A DNA stretch of 33,680 nt from Deltaproteobacteria bacterium (lineage in GTDB: Bacteria; Desulfobacterota; Dissulfuribacteria; Dissulfuribacterales; UBA3076). Location of the stretch: contig PQXD01000003.1 in assembly GCA_003194485.1 (NCBI GenBank), positions 144,924-178,603 on the forward strand, written 5' to 3'. Each line of letters begins with the position of its first letter. The first letter of the stretch is position 1. Both the position numbers and the translations under genes were made by a program. Of this stretch, positions 22,893 through 31,894 are shown piece by piece. The notes beneath the pieces were generated by a model. It was not told the origin of the DNA. It saw only the letters and a list, made by a program, of their open reading frames with translations, and ran no database searches.

Positions 22893-22919
22893 TATTTTTA
22901 TACAAACATGACGCCATCC
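22893..22919 (+). repeat. 27-base direct repeat, right copy
   Basis: Matches 20576-20602 with four mismatches (all transitions), including the shared ATACAAACATG. It marks the right limit of the ORF6N/ATPase segment. Confidence 0.6.
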
Positions 22920-23098
22920 AAATGTAAAATGCGGGATTACTTCTTGTTTTGCTTGGCCTTTTTGATGATATTGTCAAGGGACACCAGCTTTTACGATTTT
23001 CCATGCCCCGAAGTGAAAGGCTGGCTGAGCATCCAGCCGAAGGGTTAACAGGCGAAAGTGCACTTTGGCATGTCAGTCATGCGCAGGAAGATAACCCA

Positions 23099-23130
23099 GG
23101 GATTGAGGAATTGGCAAATCCCTCAATCCC
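23099..23130 (-). terminator. Hairpin directly downstream of ychF
   Basis: GGGATTGAGG (23099-23108) and CCTCAATCCC (23121-23130) are perfect 10-base arms around a 12-base loop, starting 3 bases after the ychF stop. No T-run follows on the minus strand, so termination may be weak or the hairpin may only protect the 3' end. Confidence 0.5.
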
Positions 23131-23132
23131 CT

Positions 23133-24182
23133 CTATACATTAAAGCGTATATCTACAATATCGCCGTCCTGCACAAGGTAGTTTTTGCCCTCAAGCCTCA
23201 CCTTCCCGGCCTTCTGGGCAGCAAAATGGCTGCCGCAGGCCATGAGATCGTCGCAGGATACCACCTCTGCCCTGATAAAGCCCTTTTCCATGTCAGAATG
23301 GATGGCCCCGGCAGCTTTCTGGGCAGGGGTGCCCTGCCGGATTGCCCAGGCACGGACCTCATCTTTTCCCACAGTAAATAAGGAAATGAGGCCCAGAAGC
23401 TGATAAGATTCTCTGATCAAACGGAGGGTGGCGGGTTCTTCAAGGCCCAGGTCTTCCCTGAAGGGTTCTGCTTCCTCAGGTGAGAGCTGGGCCAGCTCCA
23501 TCTCAAGCCTCCCTTTAAGCTCTACAAGGACAACTGCACCGGGGAGCTGAAGGCCTGTAGCACCAAGCTCTACATCATCTCCGGTGTTAAGGACCACGAT
23601 ACAGGGTTTTGCCGAAAGAAAGGCATAACCCCTGAGCATCGGGGATTGAGCTATCTCCGGATATCCTCTCAATGCCTCTCCCCTTTCCAGGATCTCCCCG
23701 GCCTTTTTAAGAAGCTCCAGCTCCTTGGGATCTCCTTTCCCGGCCTTGGCAATCTCCTTCTCCAATCTCTCAATCCTCTTCTCCAGGATGATGAGATCGG
23801 TGAGAATGAGCTCGGACTCCAGGGCATCCAGATCCTCCTGCGGCACGGGGGGCTCGCCGGACCGGTCGAAGTTTCGAACCACATGTACCAGGGCGTCCAC
23901 AGGATGAAGGAGTCTAAGGAGCTCATGTATTGAAGACTCCGTACCCTCTCCGGCAGAGATAGTCCCGCTTATATCCACGTACTGTACCTGGGCATAGGTG
24001 GTCTTTTTGGGATTGTACATGGATGAGAGTCTGTCCAAACGGATGTCCGGCACCTTGACTACCGCCAGGTTCGGGTCTTTTTTGCCCTTTTGGTAGGCGG
24101 AGACCTCTGCAGCGCTTCCTGTGAGGGCGTTAAATATGGTGGTCTTGCCGGAGCCCGGCAGCCCGACTATTCCTATCTTCAT
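23133..24182 (-). CDS. ychF: YchF/OLA1-type P-loop ATPase
   Basis: A 349-aa Obg-related ATPase of the YchF family, a universally conserved translation- and stress-linked factor that prefers ATP. The P-loop GLPGSGKTTIFNAL is at residues 7-20, the switch region is VQYVDISGTISAGEG in place of the strict DTAG, and KPCIVVLNTGDD holds the altered G4 motif. The C-terminal TGS domain (ARAWAIRQGTPAQKAAGAIH-type segment, then EGKNYLVQDGDIVDIRFNV) is complete. It is probably the last gene of the minus-strand block, separated from the MoaB/MogA gene by a 117-base palindromic gap. Confidence 0.93.
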   Translation of the reverse strand: MKIGIVGLPGSGKTTIFNALTGSAAEVSAYQKGKKDPNLAVVKVPDIRLDRLSSMYNPKKTTYAQVQYVDISGTISAGEGTESSIHELLRLLHPVDALVHVVRNFDRSGEPPVPQEDLDALESELILTDLIILEKRIERLEKEIAKAGKGDPKELELLKKAGEILERGEALRGYPEIAQSPMLRGYAFLSAKPCIVVLNTGDDVELGATGLQLPGAVVLVELKGRLEMELAQLSPEEAEPFREDLGLEEPATLRLIRESYQLLGLISLFTVGKDEVRAWAIRQGTPAQKAAGAIHSDMEKGFIRAEVVSCDDLMACGSHFAAQKAGKVRLEGKNYLVQDGDIVDIRFNV

Positions 24183-24199
24183 GGGCTATATCTTTAAGC

Positions 24200-24280
24200 G
24201 TTCAAAGGTTCCTGGTTCACCGTTCAGGGTTGCTTTTCTTTTGTTAACCTTCACTAACCCCGTACCTTGAACCTTTGAAC
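24200..24280. repeat. Inverted repeat between moaB/mogA-type gene and ychF
   Basis: GTTCAAAGGTTC (24200-24211) and GAACCTTTGAAC (24269-24280) are perfect 12-base arms. Further GAACC/GGTTC words lie around them (GGTTCACCGTTCAGGG, CTCTGAACCCAGAACC). It could form a long imperfect hairpin in the intergenic space. No gene is present there. Confidence 0.65.
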
Positions 24281-24299
24281 CTCTGAACCCAGAACCGTC

Positions 24300-24785
24300 C
24301 TACCGGCAGGGAGTGGGATCTCCCTTGATTTTATCCAAGGCATGTCTAAGCACGGGAAGTATTACCTCCATTCCCTGAGTCACGGCCGAAGGACTGCCGG
24401 GCAGATTGATAATAAGTGTCTTGCCCCGCACTCCGGCAATCCCTCTCGAAAGCATGGCCCTTGGTGTGGAATCAAGGCCCCTGATGCGGATGGCTTCCGA
24501 GATCCCGGGGACCTCCCGCTCTATTATGGATTTCGTGGCTTCAGGCGTGATGTCCCTGGGAAACAGCCCCGTGCCGCCTGTAGTAACTATGATATCCAAA
24601 GAGGCATCGTCTGCCCATTTGATTAATATGCACCTGACATCCTGTACTTCGTCAGGGACTGTCTTGTGCGAGAGCACGTTGTAGCCATGCCGTTCGAGCA
24701 GGTGGCGGATTGCAGGCCCGGATTCATCTCTCCTGTCTCCCCTGGCAGCGCTGTCACTCACAGTGAGAACGCCGGCGGTATACAC
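24300..24785 (-). CDS. mog: MoaB/MogA-type molybdenum cofactor biosynthesis protein
   Basis: A 161-aa protein of the MogA/MoaB family that adenylylates molybdopterin before Mo or W insertion. It shows AGVLTVSDSAARGDRRDESG, then the signature IIVTTGGTGLFPRDITPEAT and GISEAIRIRG, and near the end KTLIINLPGSPSAVTQGMEV. It lies downstream of the formate dehydrogenase operon, whose FdhA needs a Mo- or W-bis-MGD cofactor, so a supply role is likely. It starts 11 bases after the EF-G-like gene. MoaB and MogA cannot be separated by eye, so the symbol is generic. Confidence 0.88.
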   Translation of the reverse strand: MYTAGVLTVSDSAARGDRRDESGPAIRHLLERHGYNVLSHKTVPDEVQDVRCILIKWADDASLDIIVTTGGTGLFPRDITPEATKSIIEREVPGISEAIRIRGLDSTPRAMLSRGIAGVRGKTLIINLPGSPSAVTQGMEVILPVLRHALDKIKGDPTPCR

Positions 24786-24796
24786 GTTGTCTCCTT

Positions 24797-26872
24797 CTAT
24801 GCCTTTTCTTTTTTGGCTTGGGCGATAATCTTTTCAGCCAGATTCGGCGGCACTTCTTCGTAGTGGGATTGCTCCATGGTGAATGTCCCCCGGCCTGCGG
24901 TCATGGCATTAAGATCCAGCATGTAGCGCTGTACCTCTGCCAGGGGAACAAGCGCTATAATTGCCTGTCCGCCCTTGCCCGGTTCCATACCCATAACCTT
25001 GCCACGTCTGCTGTTTATGTCACCGATTATATCGCCGACAGCGTCATCAGGCACGGTTATGGTGAGCTTCACAATAGGTTCGAGCAGGGTGGGTTTTGCC
25101 TCCAGCACGCCTTTCCTGAAGCAATTGATGGATGCTATCTTGAAGGCTATCTCTGAGGAGTCAACCTCGTGGGACTTGCCGTCATAAAAACGTACCTTTA
25201 CATCAACAACTGGGTATCCGGCAAGTGGTCCTGACTCTGTGGCCTCCTTCAGCCCCTTCTCCACGCCCGGAACGTAATTTCTCGGGACATTCATTCCCAC
25301 AAGCGCCTCTTCAAACTCAAAACCCTTACCCCTTGGTAGTGGTGAGATGTCAAAGTGGACCTCTGCAAACTGACCTGCTCCGCCGGTCTGCTTTTTGTGC
25401 CGATAAATAACCGCCTTCTTCGGCGCCTTTATGGTTTCATGATAGGGGATACGCGGAAGGGCAAGGTCCACCTGCACGCCGAACTTCCTTGCCATCTTTT
25501 CCACAGTGGCATCTATATGAATCTGGCCGTTTCCCGAGAGCAGGAGTTCCTTTGTCTGCTGGTCACGCCTTACATCAATTGTGGGATCTTCCTCCTGTAG
25601 TCGTGAAAGGGACTGGGTTATCTTTTCTTCATCCCCCCGGCTTCTGGGCTTGAGGGCATAGGTCAGGACCGGAGCGGGAAGAGCCACGAACGGATAGATT
25701 ACCGCATTTGCAGGATCACAGAGGGTATCACCGGTACCGGTCTCCTTTAGCTTTGCTATCGCTGCTATCTCGCCGGGAACCGCCTTTTCCACAGGCTTTT
25801 GCGCCTTACCCTCAAGGACAAATATCTGGCCATATCGCTCATTTTTTCCTTTGCTGGAGTTATAGAGGGAGCCGTCGGGTTTTAGCGTGCCGGAATAGAC
25901 CCGGATAATGGAAAGGCGCCCCGTATAGGGATCTGTAAGTGTCTTGAAGACAAGGCCGGATACCGGGGCATCGGCAGACGGGTCCCGCTCTGTCTCATCC
26001 CCGCTTTTGGGGTCAGTGCCGGAGACAGCCCCGCGCTCATCAGGCGAAGGTAATAACTGTACAATCAGGTCAAGCAAGGCGCTTCCGGCCATGTTTTTTA
26101 AGGCGGAACCACAGCACACCGGTATAAAACCGCCACTCATTATGCCTTGTTTCAGGCCGGAAACGATTTCATCAGGGGTGAGTTCTTCACCCTCAAGGAA
26201 CTTTTCCAGCAGCACGTCATCAGATTCTGCGGCAAACTCGATCAGATTGTTCCTCGAACTTTCAACCTCGCCCTGCAGATCTGCCGGGATATCAACAGGA
26301 TTGACCCTGCCGCTCCCATCATTGCTGAACTCAAAGGCCTTTGCATTAACGAGATCTACAATACCCCTGAAATCCTCCTGTTCGCCAAGAGGCAAGGATA
26401 CCGGAACCAGTCTCAGGTCCAGGGCTTCCTTTATTGCATCCACTGCCTTCTTGAAGTCTGCCCTCTCCTTATCCATTTTGTTGACACACATAATGACAGG
26501 AAGGCCTGAATCCCTGATAATGGACCATACCTTCTGTGCCTGCGGTTTTACCGGATCTACAGCATCTACAGTAAACAGTATATTATCAGCCGCCCTGGCA
26601 GCCATCCTGGCTTCGGCGAGGAAGTTGTCGTCTCCGGGTGTGTCCATAAGATAGACTTTGGCCCTTTTCCAGTTCAGGTGATGAAACGCTGTGCTGATGG
26701 AGATGTGGCGCTTGACCTCTTCCGGCTCAAAGTCCAACACCGAGGATCCGTCATCGACCTTGCCCATGCGCGAAGTTGCCTTGGCGGTAAAGAGCAAGGC
26801 CTCTGCCAGAGAAGTCTTGCCGCTTCCGCTTTGGGCAACCAGAGCGAGATTTCTGATGTTGCTGACTTCCAT
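24797..26872 (-). CDS. fusA2: Elongation factor G-like GTPase (EF-G2 type)
   Basis: A 691-aa protein with all EF-G domains. In the GTPase domain G1 is AQSGSGKTSLAEAL instead of the GHIDAGKTT of true EF-G, G3 is MDTPGDDNF and G4 is CVNKMDKERADF. Domain II (LVFKTLTDPYTGRLSIIRVY), domain III and domain IV (GKSHEVDSSEIAFKIASINC) are followed by the C-terminal ferredoxin-like domain (MEPGKGGQAIIALVPLAEVQ). The changed G1 loop and missing pieces of the switch region place it with EF-G2-like paralogues, whose exact role is unclear. It has its own upstream gap containing repeat copy C. The start MEVSNIRNLALVAQ is normal for this group. Confidence 0.9.
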   Translation of the reverse strand: MEVSNIRNLALVAQSGSGKTSLAEALLFTAKATSRMGKVDDGSSVLDFEPEEVKRHISISTAFHHLNWKRAKVYLMDTPGDDNFLAEARMAARAADNILFTVDAVDPVKPQAQKVWSIIRDSGLPVIMCVNKMDKERADFKKAVDAIKEALDLRLVPVSLPLGEQEDFRGIVDLVNAKAFEFSNDGSGRVNPVDIPADLQGEVESSRNNLIEFAAESDDVLLEKFLEGEELTPDEIVSGLKQGIMSGGFIPVCCGSALKNMAGSALLDLIVQLLPSPDERGAVSGTDPKSGDETERDPSADAPVSGLVFKTLTDPYTGRLSIIRVYSGTLKPDGSLYNSSKGKNERYGQIFVLEGKAQKPVEKAVPGEIAAIAKLKETGTGDTLCDPANAVIYPFVALPAPVLTYALKPRSRGDEEKITQSLSRLQEEDPTIDVRRDQQTKELLLSGNGQIHIDATVEKMARKFGVQVDLALPRIPYHETIKAPKKAVIYRHKKQTGGAGQFAEVHFDISPLPRGKGFEFEEALVGMNVPRNYVPGVEKGLKEATESGPLAGYPVVDVKVRFYDGKSHEVDSSEIAFKIASINCFRKGVLEAKPTLLEPIVKLTITVPDDAVGDIIGDINSRRGKVMGMEPGKGGQAIIALVPLAEVQRYMLDLNAMTAGRGTFTMEQSHYEEVPPNLAEKIIAQAKKEKA

Positions 26873-26904
26873 AGATGCTGTTTCCTTTCCTTCATAGATT
26901 TATG

Positions 26905-27034
26905 GTAACCGTTTACAGGGCACCGCATCTGCTTTGTTGCCTGCCTGCCGGCAGACAGGTCGGGCACTTGAAGTACAGGAAGTACGTCTGCGTATCCGTA
27001 GGTCTCGCATACGCAGCACCCTGTAAACGGTTAC
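26905..27034. repeat. Interspersed palindromic repeat, copy C
   Basis: Outer arms GTAACCGTTTACAGGG (26905-26920) and CCCTGTAAACGGTTAC (27019-27034) are perfect 16-base inverted repeats. The core GGGCACTTGAAGTACAGGAA at 26963 on, and the preceding ATCTGCTTTGTTGCCTGCC, match copies A and B. It lies between fdhA and the EF-G-like gene and may serve as an mRNA end structure there. The remaining 27035-27107 contains only AAATTTCAAGTTTC-like low-complexity sequence. Confidence 0.85.
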
Positions 27035-27107
27035 AGTTCTGTAAGTTGCAGTAAAACGGGCATTATCGAATTTCTGTTTTTCCCAATTTCAAATTTCAAG
27101 TTTCGAA

Positions 27108-29921
27108 TCAACCTTTCCCGGTACCCCACCTCATATAGTCTCTCATAAGATAGGCAGACTCTTCCCGTTCGATCTTGACTGTGCATATCTTGAATTCAGG
27201 TGTCTTGGCAATGGGGTCCAGGGCACTGCTGGTCAGGATGTTTGTCCTGGTCTCAGAAAAATTGAACGTCATGCAAACAACACCCGGAGAAACGATTTCG
27301 GTTATCTTTGTCCTGGCCTTTATGCTCCCTCTCCTCGAGGTCACTCTTATGACTTCGCCGTCCTGGATCTCCAGGGAGGCGGCATCAGCCGGGTGTATCT
27401 CCATTCGCTCCTCGCCACGCAGGTCATCAAAACCTTCGGCCTTACGCGTCATAACGGCATGATAATGGAAGGCGCTCCGTCTGGTGATAAGGATAAATGG
27501 ATACTCGTGGCTGGGAGTCTCTGCCGGAGGCCGGTACGAAATGGGTGCGAATCTTGCGCGCCCGTTTGGTGTGTTGAAGCGCTCGCTGTAAAGATACGGC
27601 GTTCCCGGATGTTCGTGATCCGGGCAGGGCCATTGAAGCCCGGACTTCTCAATACGTTCGTACGTAATGCCCCCGTAACTCGGGGTCAGGCTGCGCATCT
27701 CCTCAAAGATCTCCTGGGGGCTGCTGAAATCAAAACCTTTTGCCCCCATGCTTTTTGCAATATCGCATATGATCATCCAGTCGGGACGTGAATTGCCTTT
27801 GGGCTCTATTGCCTTGCGGACCCTTTGTACCCGCCTCTCGGTGTTGGTAAAGGTCCCGTCTTTCTCGGCAAAGCTGGCTGCCGGAAGCACAACGTCTGCC
27901 AGACGCGCCGTCTCTGTAAGGAAGATATCCTGCACCACGAACAGTTCCAGATGTGATATGGCCTTTTCTATGAAATGGGTGTCCGCGTCCGTGACTACCG
28001 GATCTTCACCAACCAGATAGAGGGCCTTGATCCTGCCCTCACGGGCCGCATCAAACATCTCGGTCAATGTGAGTCCGGGTGATGGACTGAGCTTGCAACT
28101 CCACGCCTTTTCAAACTTCCTCCGCACCTTTTCATCATCCACCTTTTGATAACCAGGGTATACATTTGGAAGCGCTCCCATATCACAGGCGCCCTGGACG
28201 TTATTCTGCCCCCTTAAGGGATTTACGCCGGTCGAGGGCCTTCCGATGCTGCCCGTAAGCAGCGCCAGGTTGGCCAGGGCCCGCACATTGTCCGTCCCGT
28301 GCGAGTGCTCGGTGATGCCAAGGGTATACAGGATGGTAGCGGGTGAGGTAGAGGCGAACATCCTGGCGGCCTCGACCATGTCCTGTGCAGGAACACCAGT
28401 AATTTCCTCAACAGTTGCCAGGTCATTCTCCATGACCGAGGCCTCAAAGGCCTCATAGCCATCGCATCGTTCCTCGATAAATGAGGTATCCAGGAGGTCT
28501 TCCTCGATAATGACCCTCATCATCCCATTCAGGAGCGCTATATCGGTTCCTGGCCGGAGCCTGAGCCAGATATCGGCCATGCGGCAGAGAGGTATGCGCC
28601 TGGGATCCGCCACGATGAGCTTTGCACCTTTTTGCACGGCCCTGGTGACCTGCCTGCCTATAATCGGATGATTTGCCGTCGTATTGGTGCCGATGGCAAA
28701 GATGCAGGCCGCATCGCTGATCTCGCCTATGGAGTTCGTCATGGCACCGCTGCCGAAGCTGGCGGCCAGACCGGCCACCGTGGGCGCGTGTCAGAGACGG
28801 GCACAGTGGTCGATATTATTGGTCTTCAATACCGCCCTGGTAAACTTCTGGAAGAGGTAGTTCTCTTCATTTGTGCATCTGGCCGAGGAGATGGCCGCAA
28901 TCTCATTTCCTTTGTAATGGGCTAGGCTGCTTGCCACATATTTGATCGCCTGGTCCCAGGTGATTTCCACAAACTTGCCTTCTCTCTTCACAAGGGGCAA
29001 TGTAACCCGTCTGCCTTCTTCTGTTACTTCAACTACAGAGGACGGCCGTGCATATTCATCGTATGCACGCATGAGCGGAAGAGACAGCCTGTCCGGACTA
29101 TCAACAAACTTATAGCCAAAGCGCCCGCGGACACAGAGGTTGCCCTTATTGACAGGGCTTTCGCAATCGCCCCTGGCCCTTACGATGGTGTTTCCGCGCA
29201 CACCCAGGTAAAGCCCGCACCCCACACCACAGTATGAACAGGTGGTTTTTACTTCACGGGTTGGATATTCGGCCTTTTTGGGTATCAGGGCACCTACAGG
29301 GCAACGCTCGACACATTCCCCGCAGGACACGCAGACGGAGTCTTTTATAGGTTTGTTGGCAAATGTGCTGACTCTGAGGTCGTAACTCCGGTATGCCATG
29401 TCGATTGCATCAATACCTGCGATCTCGTGACAGGTTCGGACACATATGGTGCACTGCACGCACTTGTTTGGATTGAAATCGAAAAACGGGTTGCTGGTGT
29501 CAATAGGAAGGTCCTTGGCCGTATGCTCTAAGCGATTGAACCGGTGTTCATTGAAACCTATACGGTTCACAAGTTCCTGAAGGCGGCACTGCCCGCTCTT
29601 TGGGCAGAGAAGGCAGTTGAAGTCATGGTCACTCAGGATGAGCTCAAGGATCACCCGGCGCAATCGTTCGATTTCAGGATCGTCCGTAACAACCACCATC
29701 CCTTCTTCCACGGGGGTCCGGCAGGCCGGTTCAAGTCTCCTCCGGTTTTCGATCCTGACCAGGCACAGGCGGCACACGCTCTGGGGCGAGACATCAGGGC
29801 AATGGCACAGGGTGGGGATATAGATACCTGCATCCCGGGCCGCTGTGAGGATCGTGGCACCCTCATCGGCCCTTACCGTAATTCCGTTTATGTTCAAAGA
29901 AACGCTACTCACTCTTATCAC
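27108..29921 (-). CDS. fdhA: NAD-linked formate dehydrogenase alpha subunit, selenoprotein (UGA = Sec)
   Basis: FdhA oxidises formate, or reduces CO2, at a Mo/W-bis-MGD centre. One frame of 938 codons is broken only by TGA at 28793-28791. The context [24 protein letters not shown] is the conserved active-site segment where the family has Cys or Sec, so TGA is selenocysteine 377. Domains in order are an N-terminal 2Fe-2S (CRLCLVR), the NuoG-type His-Cys cluster (DHDFNCLLCPKSGQCRLQ), two ferredoxin clusters (CVQCTICVRTC, CVSCGECVERCPVGAL), the catalytic 4Fe-4S (CSYCGVGCGL) and the molybdopterin domains. Start GTG 29921 overlaps the nuoF-like end; GTG 29912 is also possible. A SECIS-like hairpin follows the UGA. 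Confidence 0.95.
28761..28779 (-). promoter_or_regulatory. Bacterial SECIS hairpin of fdhA
   Basis: Eleven bases after the UGA the transcript can form a 7-bp stem, GGUGGCC/GGCCGCC, with a GGUCU loop. The spacing and the loop match the E. coli fdhF SECIS, whose loop is also GGUCU (family knowledge). SelB would bind it to insert selenocysteine. Confidence 0.8.
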
Positions 29922-31839
29922 CTGAGCCTTCCATCAGACCGGTAACACATTCCACTGCATTGAACCGCTTGGGGCAGACCGCCATGCAGGTCCCGCATTT
30001 GATGCACTTACTCTGATCAATCTCGTGGACCTGCCATTTCGCACCTATAATGGCACCAACCGGACAGGCCGTCAGGCATTTCATACAGGCCTTACACCTG
30101 TAGTCCTTGATACGGTAGAAAATGAGGGACCTGCACACAAGGGCCCGGCATCGTCCTTCATGGATGTGCTCTTCATACTCTTTACGAAAATAGCGTATGG
30201 TAGATACTACGGGATTTGGGACTGTCATTCCAAGGCCGCATATGGAGGCCTGCTTGACGGCATCGGACAGTTCGAGCAGGATCTCGATATCTCCGGGCTT
30301 TCCGTCTCCTCTTGTGATATCCTGCAAGATCTTGAACATCTGCTTTGTGCCGAGCCTGCACGGAGCACACTGCCCGCAGGACTCATTCTGTGCAAAATCG
30401 AGGAAGTACCGGGCGATATTTACAATACACGTGCTCTCATCCATGACGAGCATCCCTCCGGAGCCCATGATCGACCCTACCTTGGCCAGCGATTCATACC
30501 CCACTGGCAGATCCAGGAGTTCTTCAGGGATACATCCGCCTGATGGCCCGCCGGTCTGTACCGCCTTGAAACGCTTCCCTTCCGGGATACCTCCGCCTAT
30601 GTCAAAGATGATCTCGCGAAGCGTCGTGCCCATCTCCACCTCGACAAGGCCCACATTCCGGACCTTTCCCACGAGCGAGAATATCTTCGTCCCCGTATCG
30701 GTGGCAGTACCTATTTTTGAATACCACTCGCCCCCGTTCAGGGCAATCCTGGAGACGTTTACCAGTGTCTCCACGTTATTAATAACAGTAGGTTTGCCCC
30801 ACAGTCCCTGTATGGCAGGGAAGGGGGGTTTTGGTCTTGGCCGGCCGCTTCTTCCTTCGATTGAGGCTATAAGCGCGGTCTCCTCTCCACATACGAATGC
30901 ACCCGCGCCCTTTACGATCTTGATCTCAAAATCAAACCCGCGCCCCATGATATTGCGCCCGAGGAGCCCCAGATCAGCGGCCTGGGCAATGGCTGTGGAC
31001 AGATGATGTACGGCCAGCGGATATTCAGCGCGCACGTATATGATCCCCTGAGAGGCCCCGACGGCATAACCGGCGATCATCATCCCTTCCAATATGCTGT
31101 AGGGATCGCCTTCCATGACGCTCCGGTCCATAAAGGCGCCCGGATCACCCTCATCGCCGTTACAAATGATGTATTTCTCTTTACCAGGGGCATTGCGTGC
31201 CGTTTCCCACTTGATGCCGGTCGGAAACCCGGCACCTCCTCTTCCGCGCAGACCGCTGAGCTTGATCTCTTCAATGACTCCTTCAGGGGTCATTTGAGAC
31301 AGGACTTTGGCAAGGGCCCGAAAGCCGTCGACCTTTATATAATCTTCAATGATAGTAGGATCTATGATACCACAGTTTTTCAGTACAATCCTTTTCTGCT
31401 TCTTGTAAAAGGGGATGTCATTCTCATAAAGGCACTTCTGGCCGGTGACAGGGTCTTCATACAGGAGCCTTTCAACTACCCGGTCTTCAAGCAATGTCTC
31501 GGAAATGATTTCCGGCACGTCCTCTTCTGTTACGCTATTGTAGAAGATATTTTGCGGACCTATAATCACATTTGGCCCTCTCTCGCAAAACCCATGACAA
31601 CCCGTCTTCTTGACCGTTATCTCATCTTCAAGCTCCTGCTCCTTGATTTCTCTGGCAAAGGCCTCTCTGACATGCTCGCTTCCGGAAGACATGCAACCGC
31701 TTCCACAGCAGACGCTGACAAGTTTGCCTGTTGTCTGCTCACCTGCAATGAGGGTCTCCCTCAGGAGTCTCAACGATTCCACGGTACCTATTCTGTAGCC
31801 TTCCATTGATGGTATCGAGATCGATTTTTCCATATCCAT
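29905..31839 (-). CDS. nuoF: NuoF-like diaphorase subunit of formate dehydrogenase (HymB/FdhB type)
   Basis: A 644-aa FMN- and NAD(P)-binding subunit that links FdhA to the nicotinamide pool. A thioredoxin-like 2Fe-2S domain comes first (SVCCGSGCMSSGSEHV, KKTGCHGFCERGPNVII). The FMN/NADH-binding core is GLRGRGGAGFPTGIKWETAR, CNGDEGDPGAFMDRSVMEGD and GAGAFVCGEETALIASIEG. The 4Fe-4S motif is ESCGQCAPCRLGTKQM. A C-terminal ferredoxin domain has two clusters (CKACMKCLTACPVGAI, CIKCGTCMAVCPKRF). This order is usual for HymB/HydB and NAD-dependent FdhB proteins rather than complex I NuoF. It overlaps fdhA by 17 bases, so the pair is translationally coupled. Confidence 0.95.
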   Translation of the reverse strand: MDMEKSISIPSMEGYRIGTVESLRLLRETLIAGEQTTGKLVSVCCGSGCMSSGSEHVREAFAREIKEQELEDEITVKKTGCHGFCERGPNVIIGPQNIFYNSVTEEDVPEIISETLLEDRVVERLLYEDPVTGQKCLYENDIPFYKKQKRIVLKNCGIIDPTIIEDYIKVDGFRALAKVLSQMTPEGVIEEIKLSGLRGRGGAGFPTGIKWETARNAPGKEKYIICNGDEGDPGAFMDRSVMEGDPYSILEGMMIAGYAVGASQGIIYVRAEYPLAVHHLSTAIAQAADLGLLGRNIMGRGFDFEIKIVKGAGAFVCGEETALIASIEGRSGRPRPKPPFPAIQGLWGKPTVINNVETLVNVSRIALNGGEWYSKIGTATDTGTKIFSLVGKVRNVGLVEVEMGTTLREIIFDIGGGIPEGKRFKAVQTGGPSGGCIPEELLDLPVGYESLAKVGSIMGSGGMLVMDESTCIVNIARYFLDFAQNESCGQCAPCRLGTKQMFKILQDITRGDGKPGDIEILLELSDAVKQASICGLGMTVPNPVVSTIRYFRKEYEEHIHEGRCRALVCRSLIFYRIKDYRCKACMKCLTACPVGAIIGAKWQVHEIDQSKCIKCGTCMAVCPKRFNAVECVTGLMEGSGDKSE

Positions 31840-31894
31840 ATTGATTCGGCACTCAACAGATTAATTTAGCAAGAATCATGTCCGGATTTTTTTA

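Noticed and set aside
22774-23004. Minus-strand ORF upstream of the ATPase gene
   Set aside because: It crosses palindromic operator-like DNA, has no ribosome-binding site and no family features.
25944-26654. Plus-strand ORF of 236 codons opposite the EF-G-like gene
   Set aside because: Serine-rich shadow translation of a clearly conserved minus-strand gene.
28778-28793. Frameshift or nonsense mutation in fdhA
   Set aside because: Both halves are in one frame, the TGA is at the family's Sec position and a SECIS-like hairpin follows, so it is a recoding site.
30197-31809. Two long plus-strand ORFs (about 268 codons each) opposite the nuoF-like gene
   Set aside because: The minus strand encodes a complete NuoF-like protein with all cofactor motifs; the plus frames have none.
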